19,111 nt of DNA, taken from a bacterium. Its GTDB lineage: Bacteria; Ratteibacteria; UBA8468; B48-G9; JAFGKM01. The notes beneath the pieces are model-generated. The model had not been told where the DNA came from. It saw only the letters and a program-made list of their open reading frames with translations, and did not search any database. Location of the stretch: contig JAOAEP010000103.1 in NCBI GenBank assembly GCA_026416755.1, forward strand, positions 1-19,111, read 5' to 3'. Numbering within the stretch: position 1 is the first letter of the stretch; the number at the start of each line of letters is the position of its first letter. The position numbers and the translations under genes were made by a program. Shown in pieces: positions 1 through 7,191 of the stretch.

Positions 1-702
1 TCGGTAGGAATGGCTCCTAACATTTATTATAGTAAGTTAAATATACATAACTTAATACTCCTTGCCCCTGGAATTGAAACAATTGGAAAAATGGAAGTGG
101 ATGGATATACTTTTGGTGGAACTTTTGGTTTACTTTATCGACAAAATAATTATTCAATAGGTGTAAAATATCAAACACCCTTTGAGATTAGATATAAAGG
201 TAATTTTGATTTACATAACATAGGAAGTTTTAATGCAGAAACAAAAATAAACTTTCCTGAAAGATATGGAATCGGCGTTTGTTTTTATCCTGTTGAAAAG
301 ATTAAAATGGAATTTGATGTAGAACATTTTAAGTTTTCTTCTCTAAAAAGTATTTTTATAAATCCTGGTTTCATTTCACCATATGAAGTACAGAAAAACT
401 GGAAGGATGTTTATAATTTTTATTTCGGGACAGAGTATAGAAAAAGTAAAAATTTGAAAATAAGAGGGGGGATAGCAAAATTAAATAGTCCAATTCCTGA
501 AAGTACATGGGAACCGAGTTTACCCGATGCAGATACTATTATATTAACAGGGGGTACTGAAATAAAAACAAGATTCGGTTTTTTTGAATTCACAATTTTA
601 ATCTCAAATCCTAAAGAAATAAAAAAGGAGGATAGGAATTATGGAGGAAATTTCAAATCAGAAGGGTTTTTCTTCACAATCGGATTCAAAAGAGAATTCT
701 AA
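1..702 (+). CDS. Outer-membrane transport protein, OmpP1/FadL-like barrel (3' part)
   Basis: The reading frame is open from the left edge, so the N-terminus lies outside the window; the Met at base 10 is probably internal. The visible 230 or so residues alternate polar and hydrophobic positions as beta-strands do. They include a stretch near 120-200 (GVKYQTPFEIRYKG) that resembles OmpP1/FadL/TodX-family proteins, which pass hydrophobic compounds through the outer membrane. The protein ends in an aromatic-rich strand and a terminal Phe (FFFTIGFKREF), the usual signal for barrel assembly. The last 62 nt also encode the start of the downstream kinase in another frame. Being a barrel is well supported; the FadL family assignment is moderate, and the substrate is unknown. 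Confidence 0.7.
   Translation, partial: SVGMAPNIYYSKLNIHNLILLAPGIETIGKMEVDGYTFGGTFGLLYRQNNYSIGVKYQTPFEIRYKGNFDLHNIGSFNAETKINFPERYGIGVCFYPVEKIKMEFDVEHFKFSSLKSIFINPGFISPYEVQKNWKDVYNFYFGTEYRKSKNLKIRGGIAKLNSPIPESTWEPSLPDADTIILTGGTEIKTRFGFFEFTILISNPKEIKKEDRNYGGNFKSEGFFFTIGFKREF
626..631 (+). promoter_or_regulatory. Shine-Dalgarno site setting the kinase start
   Basis: A perfect AGGAGG lies 9 nt before the ATG at 641, inside the coding sequence of the upstream barrel gene. No ATG, GTG or TTG occurs in the kinase frame between 702 and the receiver domain. The site therefore supports the overlapping start at 641. Confidence 0.7.
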
Positions 703-1810
703 CAACCAAGAAAAAGAAACAATTCTTATAATAGATGATGAACTGGGACCAAGAGAATCTCTTAGGTTTATTTTTAAAGACAAATATAATGTAATTACAG
801 CTGAGAGTGGAAGTAAAGGAATAGAAATAGTCAAAAGTAGAAAAGTAGACATTATAATACTTGATTTGAAAATGCCAGATAAAAATGGGATTGAAACACT
901 TGAAGAAATAAGAAAGTATGATGAGAATGTTCCGATAATCATTTTAACAGGGTATGGAGATATGGAAGCCGCAAGAAAAGCAATGCACTATGGAGTAATT
1001 GAGTTTCTATCTAAACCATTTGAGGTTTTAGAAATAGAAAGAATAGTTGCAAAAGGTATTGAAAAAGGAAAAACTGTTAGAGAATCAGAACGTTTAATAA
1101 AAGAAATTAATTCTCTGAGAACAAGTTTGTTACAAAGAATTGAAGAGATAGAACATCTTGCAGTATTAGGACAAATGTCTAGCGAAATAATCCATGAAAT
1201 TAATAACCTTTTAACTGTGATTCATGGATATACCCAACTTTTGATGGAAGAAGTAAACTCAAAACAACTTACAACTAAATACATAAGTATAATTGAAAAC
1301 GAAATAAAAAGATGTAAAAATATAGCTAAAAATATTTTCCAATTAATAAAAGAAAAAAACGAGATTGAAAAAGTAAATATAAATCAACAAATAGAAAATC
1401 TTATAGAATTTTTAAATGAATCCAAACTCTGTAAAGATGTAAAGATTAATATATTTCTTTCAAGTGACCCACTTATAGTTAAATGTAATCCAAATAATTT
1501 ATATCAGGCATTTTTAAATATAATTCTTAATAGTTTACAAGCAATTGGAAAAGAAGGTGAGATTTATATTGAAACGTCTAAAACTCAAAATGAAGCAATT
1601 ATAAAGATAAAAGATACTGGGAAAGGAATTCCACAAAATCTCATAGAAAAGATAAAAGAACCATTTTTTACGACAAAGGAAGAAGGTGTTGGAATTGGCC
1701 TTCATTTAACATATAAAATTATAAAAAAGTATGGAGGAAGATTTGAAATAAAAAGTGAATTAGAAAAAGGTACTGAATTTATAATATTTCTGCCTCTTTC
1801 GCTGATATGA
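641..1810 (+). CDS. Receiver-histidine kinase hybrid (NtrB-like sensor kinase)
   Basis: This 389-residue soluble signalling protein has a receiver domain followed by a histidine kinase. The receiver (about 26-140) has the acid pair D32/D33, phospho-acceptor D75, T103 and K125, and reads like receivers of NtrC-family regulators. A helical linker leads to the H-box with H185 (IIHEINN). The ATPase domain has the N-box around N297, G1 box DTGKGI (325-330), F-box PFFTTK (341-346) and G2 box GVGIGL (349-354), so all catalytic motifs are present. No membrane segment or DNA-binding domain is seen, so output must pass through phosphotransfer to another protein. A hydrophilic tail of about 25 residues precedes the receiver and is encoded where the gene overlaps the barrel gene. 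The 3' end overlaps rpoN on the opposite strand by 51 nt. Input signal and partner are unknown. Confidence 0.92.
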   Translation: MEEISNQKGFSSQSDSKENSNNQEKETILIIDDELGPRESLRFIFKDKYNVITAESGSKGIEIVKSRKVDIIILDLKMPDKNGIETLEEIRKYDENVPIIILTGYGDMEAARKAMHYGVIEFLSKPFEVLEIERIVAKGIEKGKTVRESERLIKEINSLRTSLLQRIEEIEHLAVLGQMSSEIIHEINNLLTVIHGYTQLLMEEVNSKQLTTKYISIIENEIKRCKNIAKNIFQLIKEKNEIEKVNINQQIENLIEFLNESKLCKDVKINIFLSSDPLIVKCNPNNLYQAFLNIILNSLQAIGKEGEIYIETSKTQNEAIIKIKDTGKGIPQNLIEKIKEPFFTTKEEGVGIGLHLTYKIIKKYGGRFEIKSELEKGTEFIIFLPLSLI

Positions 1811-3010
1811 ATTTAAAATTTTGAGCCGATTTCTATATTTATTTATTGTCCGAGGTGAAATCTTAATTCCAATATAACCAAACTTTTCTGCAATTTCTCT
1901 ATCGGAAAGAGATTTAGATTCTCCTTCAATAATTTCTCTTATTTTTTGTTCAATAAATTTTCTACTTATTGAGTGTTTAAATTCAGAAGAAAATAAATCT
2001 CTAATTTTTATTAAACCATAGGAAGAAATAAGATATTTATTATTTACTGCTCTACTTATTGTAGAAACGCTAACATTTTTCTTTTCCGCAATATCTTTTT
2101 CTTTTAAAGGATGGAGGATGCCAGTTTTAAAAAAATCTTTTTGATAATTTACTATATCAGTAAAAATCTCTTCAAGGAATTTCCTTCTTTTTTCTAACAT
2201 TTCTATTATCAGTTTTACTCTTTTTATTTTTTTTTCCAGTATTTTTTTTTCTTTAATAGATATTAAAGGTGAGTTCATATTTTTTTCATAGTCAAATTCA
2301 ATCTTTATGAAAGGTATAATATGGTCTTTAATATAAACTTTTAAATCTCCATTTTCTTCCTTTATTTCTCCGTCTGGGATAATGAATTTCTTAATTTTTT
2401 GAGAAATATTTATTGGGAAAGGATTTAATCTCTTCAATTTCTTAATTTTTTTTTCAATTATTTCATGTTTTACTTTCAACTTTTTACTTATTTTATCTAT
2501 TCCCCCTTTACTTAGTAAATCCCATTCTTTCTCAACTATTTCTTTTAAAAGTGTATCTTCTTTATAATATCTCTCTATTTGTATTAAAAAACATTCTTGT
2601 AAATTTCTTGCTCCTATACCAGGAGGGTCAAACGACTGAATAATTTTTAGTGCTTCTTCAACTTTTTTCTTCTCAACTTTTAAAATTTTACTTACTTCCT
2701 CAATTTCTATTTTAAAATATCCATTTTCTTCTAAATTAAAAATTATAAATTCGCATATTTTCATTAATTCTTCCTCTATGTTTGAAAAATATAACTGATC
2801 TAATATATTTTCATAAACTGAAGATTCATAAGGAATTTTTTCAACTTTATTCTCATCTAATTCAAAGTTTAGAAATGGATTTTCTTCCGCTTCTCTTTTT
2901 ATAAACTCAATTATGTTATTATTGGAAAATTTGATAAAATCTAAGAATAATCTAGTTTGAGGAAGAAGTTTTAATTTTAAAACTACTTCATTTTTATTTT
3001 TTATATCCAC
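1760..3010 (-). CDS. rpoN: RNA polymerase sigma-54 factor
   Basis: Sigma-54 directs RNA polymerase to -24/-12 promoters and needs an ATP-driven activator. The 416-residue protein starts with GTG. Region I (about 9-50) has the LLPQT start and ENPFL end, although it is poor in Gln for this family. The acidic region II is very short. The core-binding domain follows, with the signature FDPPGIGARNLQEC at 127-140. A helix-turn-helix lies at about 301-328 (DIAEKKNVSVSTISR). The RpoN box is at 385-394, SPRTINKYRN, against the usual ARRTVAKYRE. It is shorter than the common 450-500 residues, mainly in region II. The start has a weak AAAGG 8 nt upstream. Its last 51 nt overlap the kinase gene tail to tail, and it diverges from rnfB with a 48-bp gap. 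Confidence 0.95.
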   Translation of the reverse strand: MDIKNKNEVVLKLKLLPQTRLFLDFIKFSNNNIIEFIKREAEENPFLNFELDENKVEKIPYESSVYENILDQLYFSNIEEELMKICEFIIFNLEENGYFKIEIEEVSKILKVEKKKVEEALKIIQSFDPPGIGARNLQECFLIQIERYYKEDTLLKEIVEKEWDLLSKGGIDKISKKLKVKHEIIEKKIKKLKRLNPFPINISQKIKKFIIPDGEIKEENGDLKVYIKDHIIPFIKIEFDYEKNMNSPLISIKEKKILEKKIKRVKLIIEMLEKRRKFLEEIFTDIVNYQKDFFKTGILHPLKEKDIAEKKNVSVSTISRAVNNKYLISSYGLIKIRDLFSSEFKHSISRKFIEQKIREIIEGESKSLSDREIAEKFGYIGIKISPRTINKYRNRLKILNSYQRKRQKYYKFSTFF

Positions 3011-3058
3011 TTTTTCAACCTTTTTAAATAGTATATAATATTTTTAAAAAGGAGGAAA
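3011..3058. promoter_or_regulatory. Divergent rpoN / rnfB promoter region (candidate)
   Basis: This 48-bp gap is the only space between two divergent genes. On the + strand TATAAT at 3034-3039 could be a -10 element for the rnfB operon, but no convincing -35 lies at the right distance. On the - strand TATACT (3035-3030) could be a -10 for rpoN. The two overlap, so they might compete. In such AT-rich DNA these matches are weak evidence. AGGAGG at 3050-3055 serves rnfB but sits only 3 nt from the ATG. Confidence 0.3.
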
Positions 3059-3859
3059 ATGGTCATATCTTTAATAGTTGTTGGATTAATGGGTTTATTT
3101 TTTGGCATATTTTTAACGATAATATATCTGAAATTTAAAGTTGAAGAAAACCCTCTTTATAATCAAATTTACTCTTTATTACCAAAAGCAAATTGTGGTG
3201 GATGTGGCTTTGCAGGATGTAGTGGGTTTGCGGAAAGTTTAATTGAAGGAAAGGTTACCCCTGACAAATGTGTTTTGATAGAAGCAAACTCTCTTGAAGA
3301 AATATGTAATATACTTGGAATTTTAAAAAAGGAAAAAGTTAGGAAGATTGCAAAAGTTTGCTGTTACGGTGGGATTAATGCAAAAAAGAAATTTGAGTAT
3401 AAAGGTATAAAAACATGTTTTGCTTTAAGTACAATCTTTGATTCAAATTTTGAATGTATTTATGGATGTGTAGGGTATGGAGACTGTATAAAAGTATGTC
3501 CTGTTAAAGCAATTGAAATGGGAGAAAATGAAATTCCCATAATAAGTTCAGAAAAATGTATTGGATGTGGTAAATGTGTGGAGATTTGTCCTAAAAAAAT
3601 AATAAAGTTAATACCTAAAGAGAAAGAAATTTACATCGCCTGTTCTTCTAATGACAGAGGTGCGTTAGTAATAAAAATATGTCAATCCGGATGTATAGGA
3701 TGTGGAAGATGTGTTAAAATTTGTCCCAAAAATGCGATAATAATAGAAAATAATCTTGCAATAATAGATTATGAAAAATGTGATTTTTGTAAAAAATGTG
3801 TTGAAGAATGCCCACGGAAAATTATATTTACGTCGGAACTTTCATTGTTACATGCTTAA
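3059..3859 (+). CDS. rnfB: RnfB-type polyferredoxin electron-transfer subunit
   Basis: RnfB carries electrons in the membrane Rnf complex (ferredoxin:NAD oxidoreductase). Residues 3-24 form a membrane anchor. The Fe-S domain follows with C46, C49, C54 and C71. The C-terminal part has four ferredoxin-type cysteine sets: 133/137/143/147, 167/170/173/177, 212/215/218/222 and 241/244/247/251. That would make five [4Fe-4S] clusters in total, as in the long, clostridial-type RnfB. The whole 266-residue length aligns in order with that type, including the first ferredoxin set CIYGCVGYGDCIKVCP. The usual partners rnfC, D, G, E and A are not in the window: truA follows directly, its ATG abutting this stop codon. 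The protein may join an Rnf complex encoded elsewhere or act as a stand-alone ferredoxin-like carrier. Confidence 0.9.
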   Translation: MVISLIVVGLMGLFFGIFLTIIYLKFKVEENPLYNQIYSLLPKANCGGCGFAGCSGFAESLIEGKVTPDKCVLIEANSLEEICNILGILKKEKVRKIAKVCCYGGINAKKKFEYKGIKTCFALSTIFDSNFECIYGCVGYGDCIKVCPVKAIEMGENEIPIISSEKCIGCGKCVEICPKKIIKLIPKEKEIYIACSSNDRGALVIKICQSGCIGCGRCVKICPKNAIIIENNLAIIDYEKCDFCKKCVEECPRKIIFTSELSLLHA

Positions 3860-4615
3860 ATGGAAGAAAAAAATTTTAAAATTGTTATTTCTTTTTTAGG
3901 TAAGGACTTTTATGGATGGCAAAAACAAAAAAACAAAGAAACAATTCAAGGATGTATTGAAAATGTTTGCAAAGAAATTTTTAATACAGAATTTAAATTG
4001 ATTGGATGTGGAAGGACAGATAGTAAGGTACACGGAATAAATTATGTTGCCAATTTAAAAGTTAAAACGAGATTAAAAGCCGAAAATATTAAAAGCGCTT
4101 TAAATTCTAAACTGCCTCCTACTATTTATATAAAGGAAGTAAAAGAGGTAAGTAAAAATTTTCACAGTAGATTTTCTATAAAAAGAAAAACTTATAGATA
4201 TGTTTTTACATTTCAAAAATCTCCATTTCTTACTGAAATTACCTATTATGTGAAAAATAATATTGATATTGAAAGAATGAAGGAAGCAGCAAAATTTTTT
4301 ATAGGGGAACATAATTTTAAGGCATTTCAATCAAGTGGTTCAAATGTAAAAGATACAGTAAGAAAGATTTATAGAATTTCAATAAAAAAGAAAAAATTCC
4401 CCATTGATGAAGATATAGATTTGATTATCATTGATATTGAAGGCAGTGGTTTCTTATATAAAATGGCAAGAAATATTATTGGAACCCTAATTTATGCAGG
4501 AATGTATAAAATTTCACCAGAGGATATAAAAAAATTTTTTGAAATGCAAGATAGAAAATTGATTCCACCACCTGTTCCTGCAAAAGGACTATATTTTAAA
4601 AATGCAAAGTATTGA
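3860..4615 (+). CDS. truA: tRNA pseudouridine(38-40) synthase
   Basis: TruA converts uridines 38-40 of the tRNA anticodon arm to pseudouridine. The 251-residue protein is of family length. It has the catalytic Asp in GRTDSKVHG (D54), the KRKTYRYVF strand near residue 110, and the C-terminal GSGFLYKMARNIIGTL segment typical of the family. The ATG follows the rnfB TAA with no gap and no clear Shine-Dalgarno site, which suggests translation by reinitiation. The 3' end overlaps murB by 14 nt. Its place between rnfB and the dcw genes has no obvious functional meaning. Confidence 0.95.
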   Translation: MEEKNFKIVISFLGKDFYGWQKQKNKETIQGCIENVCKEIFNTEFKLIGCGRTDSKVHGINYVANLKVKTRLKAENIKSALNSKLPPTIYIKEVKEVSKNFHSRFSIKRKTYRYVFTFQKSPFLTEITYYVKNNIDIERMKEAAKFFIGEHNFKAFQSSGSNVKDTVRKIYRISIKKKKFPIDEDIDLIIIDIEGSGFLYKMARNIIGTLIYAGMYKISPEDIKKFFEMQDRKLIPPPVPAKGLYFKNAKY

Positions 4616-5507
4616 ACTATTATTAAATGAAAAATTTAGGGAAAGATTTATAAAAGATTACCCTTTATCAATTTATACAAGTTTTAGATGTGGTGGTAAT
4701 GCAAAATATTTAGTTTATCCAGAAAAAATAGAAGAAATCATTGACTTAATTAAAATTATAAACAAATTTAAAACTAAATTTTTAATCCTTGGAAAAGGTA
4801 CAAATGTTTTAGTTAGTGACAGTGGTTTTGAAGGTATTATTATTTCCACATTAAAAATGAAAAAGATATCTATAGAGGATACAATAATAAAGTGTGAATG
4901 TGGAACTAAAATATCTGACTTACTCAAATTTTGTCTTAAAAACTCTTTAAAAGGACTTGAATTTCTAAGTGGAATTCCAGGAACCATTGGAGGCGCTGTT
5001 AAAAATAATGCTGGTTTAAAAGATAAATGGATATCAGAAAAAATTATTTCTGTAAAATATTTGGATATTATGAATCTTCGTATAATAAAAAAACAAAGGG
5101 AACAACTTTTTTTTGACTATAGAAAAAGCGAATTTAATGAAAATGATTTTTTATGGGAAATTGAATTAAATTTACAAAAAGGAGAGGAAAAGGAATTAAA
5201 AGAATTTATAAGAAAATTTATTGAAGAAAAAAAAGAAAAGCAACCGATTATGGAATATAGTGCTGGTAGTATATTTAAAAATCCTTATCCATTTTTTGCT
5301 GGCGAATTAATAGAAAAATGTGGCCTTAAAGGATTTCATATAGGTGACTGTTATATTTCTGAAAAACATGCAAATTTTATTGTAAATAGAGGAAAAGGGA
5401 AAGCCCAAGATGTTTACCAGTTAATAAAGTTAATAAAACAAAAAGTAAAGGAGAAATATAACATAGATTTAGAGTTAGAAATACAACTTATAGGAGATTT
5501 TAGATGA
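4602..5507 (+). CDS. murB: UDP-N-acetylenolpyruvoylglucosamine reductase
   Basis: MurB is the cytoplasmic flavoenzyme that reduces UDP-GlcNAc-enolpyruvate to UDP-MurNAc using NADPH. Residues 20-78 hold the FAD-binding start, including GKGTNVLVSDSGFEG (64-78), then IPGTIGGAVKNNAG (125-138). Catalytic residues expected for the family are visible: R174 in YRKS, proton donor S223 in SAGSIFKNP, and E293 near the C-terminus. SEKHANFIVN (253-262) is also typical. At 301 residues it belongs to the short type found in Gram-positive and many other bacteria rather than the longer E. coli type. It overlaps truA by 14 nt and ddl by 4 nt (ATGA). It begins the dcw part of the operon; murC and murG, often just upstream, are absent here. 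Confidence 0.95.
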   Translation: MQSIELLLNEKFRERFIKDYPLSIYTSFRCGGNAKYLVYPEKIEEIIDLIKIINKFKTKFLILGKGTNVLVSDSGFEGIIISTLKMKKISIEDTIIKCECGTKISDLLKFCLKNSLKGLEFLSGIPGTIGGAVKNNAGLKDKWISEKIISVKYLDIMNLRIIKKQREQLFFDYRKSEFNENDFLWEIELNLQKGEEKELKEFIRKFIEEKKEKQPIMEYSAGSIFKNPYPFFAGELIEKCGLKGFHIGDCYISEKHANFIVNRGKGKAQDVYQLIKLIKQKVKEKYNIDLELEIQLIGDFR

Positions 5508-6424
5508 AAATAGCCATTTTATATGGAGGAGAAAGTCCAGAGAGAGAAATTTCTATTAAATCTGGAAGATGTGTTTATTTTGCTTTAAAGAAAAAGTATA
5601 AAACCAAACTATTTGACCCATCAAAAAAAAACTTTATAAAAGAATTTATCAAATTTAAACCAGATTTTGTCTTTATTGCTCTTCATGGTGGAATTGGAGA
5701 AAGTGGTGCTATCCAAGGATTTCTTGAAACTCTAAAGATACCCTATACTGGTTCAGACGTCCTCTCTTCTGCCTTGTGTTTAAATAAGATAATATGTAAA
5801 GAAATACTTTCTTTTAACAAAATTCCTACTCCCAAATTTATTGTAATTGAAAAAGGGAAAAATCCTAAGATACCTTTTAAATTTCCAGTAGTAGTTAAAC
5901 CAGCAAATCTTGGTTCCACAATTGGTGTCAAGATAGTGGACTCTCAAAAACAACTTGAGTTGGCAATAAAAGATGCTTTTTCAATTGATAATGAAGTTTT
6001 TGTTGAGAAGTTTATTGATGGAAAAGAAGTAACAGTAGGAATTATCGGTAATCAAAATATTGAAGTTTTGCCAATAATAGAAATCAAAACAAAAAGTGGG
6101 TTTTATGATTATAAAGCAAAGTATACTCCTGGAGAGAGTTTTCATATTATACCTCCCAATTTACCAAAAAAAGTTATAAAAAAAATTGAAAAATTGGCAA
6201 AAAAAACATATAAAGTATTAAGATGTAGTGGGTTTGCAAGAATGGAAATAATGGTAGATAAGAAATTCAACCTTTATGTGCTGGATGTTAATACAATTCC
6301 AGGATTAACTAAAATAAGTTTATTCCCAGATGCAGCAAAACATAAAGGTATAGATTTTGAAAAATTGTGTGAAAAACTTATTATTTTGGGATTAGAAAAA
6401 TGGAAGAAAGAATTAAAAAGTTAG
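5504..6424 (+). CDS. ddl: D-alanine--D-alanine ligase
   Basis: This ATP-grasp ligase joins two D-Ala for the peptidoglycan stem peptide. The 306-residue protein has the SPEREIS motif (11-17), ALHGGIGESG (59-68), IPYTGS (79-84), the KPANLGSTIGV loop (132-142), the tyrosine segment GFYDYKAKY (199-207) and VNTIPGLT (262-269). Two Mg-binding positions differ from the family pattern: the Asp of RVD is Glu (E248 in ARME), and the Glu before VNT is Asp (D261), a reciprocal exchange. GEDG is also GESG. N263 and the ATP-grasp core are intact, so activity is likely. It overlaps murB by 4 nt and ftsQ by 25 nt. Other ATP-grasp ligases are less likely given the dcw setting. Confidence 0.92.
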   Translation: MKIAILYGGESPEREISIKSGRCVYFALKKKYKTKLFDPSKKNFIKEFIKFKPDFVFIALHGGIGESGAIQGFLETLKIPYTGSDVLSSALCLNKIICKEILSFNKIPTPKFIVIEKGKNPKIPFKFPVVVKPANLGSTIGVKIVDSQKQLELAIKDAFSIDNEVFVEKFIDGKEVTVGIIGNQNIEVLPIIEIKTKSGFYDYKAKYTPGESFHIIPPNLPKKVIKKIEKLAKKTYKVLRCSGFARMEIMVDKKFNLYVLDVNTIPGLTKISLFPDAAKHKGIDFEKLCEKLIILGLEKWKKELKS

Positions 6425-7191
6425 AAGAAATAAGAATAAGAAGTTTAGCGAGAAAAAGAAATAAAATAAAGGCCTTTTTATTTTTATTTTTGTTTTTCAT
6501 TATAAGTTATGGTTTTCTTTATACAAAGAAAAGAATTTTGAACTTATTATGGAATCTTGAAATATTTAAAATTAAACATATAAAAATATACCCAGAAAAT
6601 AAAATAGAAATGCTAAAATTTTTAGAAATTGAGGAAGAGCAAAATTTATTATTTATTGATATAAAAAGTTTAATTGAAAAAATAAATTCTCTACCAGAAA
6701 TTGAAGAATGCAAAATTAAAAAGGTTTTTCCATCAACTATTGAAATACATATTAAAGAAAGGAAACCGTGGAAAATCTTAAAATATGAAGATAAAAGTTT
6801 TTTAATTGATAAAAATGGAATTATTTTAAATAATTACAATGAAAATTCTTCTCTAATTGTTATATATGGTATAAAAATTAACGAGAAAGAAAGTAAAATT
6901 GAAGAGAGCGAAAAGTTGATTATTTTGAGTGAACTTGAAAAATGGTATAATTATTTTAACATAAAGAACTACTTTAAAATCAGTAGAATTGATATATCTA
7001 ATTTAAATAAAATTGAAATTAGCGATGGAGAAAGATTTATATTACTTACAAGTGTAAAATTAAAGGAAAAAATGGAAAAACTTTCATTTATCTTAAAACA
7101 AATTAAAAAAAATTTTGAATATATTGATATGAGGTTTAAAGACGCATATATAAAGATTAGAAATGAAGGAACAAATAATTACAGTGGTTGA
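6400..7191 (+). CDS. ftsQ: Cell-division protein FtsQ (POTRA domain)
   Basis: FtsQ is a bitopic membrane protein that links early and late division proteins, partnering FtsB and FtsL. The 263-residue sequence has a basic cytoplasmic head (1-24), one membrane helix (about 25-41) and a periplasmic POTRA domain (about 55-120). In the POTRA domain, the segment INSLPEIEECKIKKVFPSTIEIHIKER matches the family pattern. A beta domain follows, including FLIDKNGIIL (134-143). Identification rests on this architecture plus its place between ddl and ftsA. It overlaps ddl by 25 nt and ftsA by 29 nt, so translation is probably coupled. Confidence 0.9.
   Translation: MEERIKKLEEIRIRSLARKRNKIKAFLFLFLFFIISYGFLYTKKRILNLLWNLEIFKIKHIKIYPENKIEMLKFLEIEEEQNLLFIDIKSLIEKINSLPEIEECKIKKVFPSTIEIHIKERKPWKILKYEDKSFLIDKNGIILNNYNENSSLIVIYGIKINEKESKIEESEKLIILSELEKWYNYFNIKNYFKISRIDISNLNKIEISDGERFILLTSVKLKEKMEKLSFILKQIKKNFEYIDMRFKDAYIKIRNEGTNNYSG

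Noticed and set aside
3049..3061. A wrong start for rnfB, because AGGAGG is only 3 nt from the ATG.
   Set aside because: The ATG at 3059 begins a membrane anchor matching the family, and no other usable start lies between it and the Fe-S domain except Met11, which would cut the anchor. The short spacing may only lower translation.
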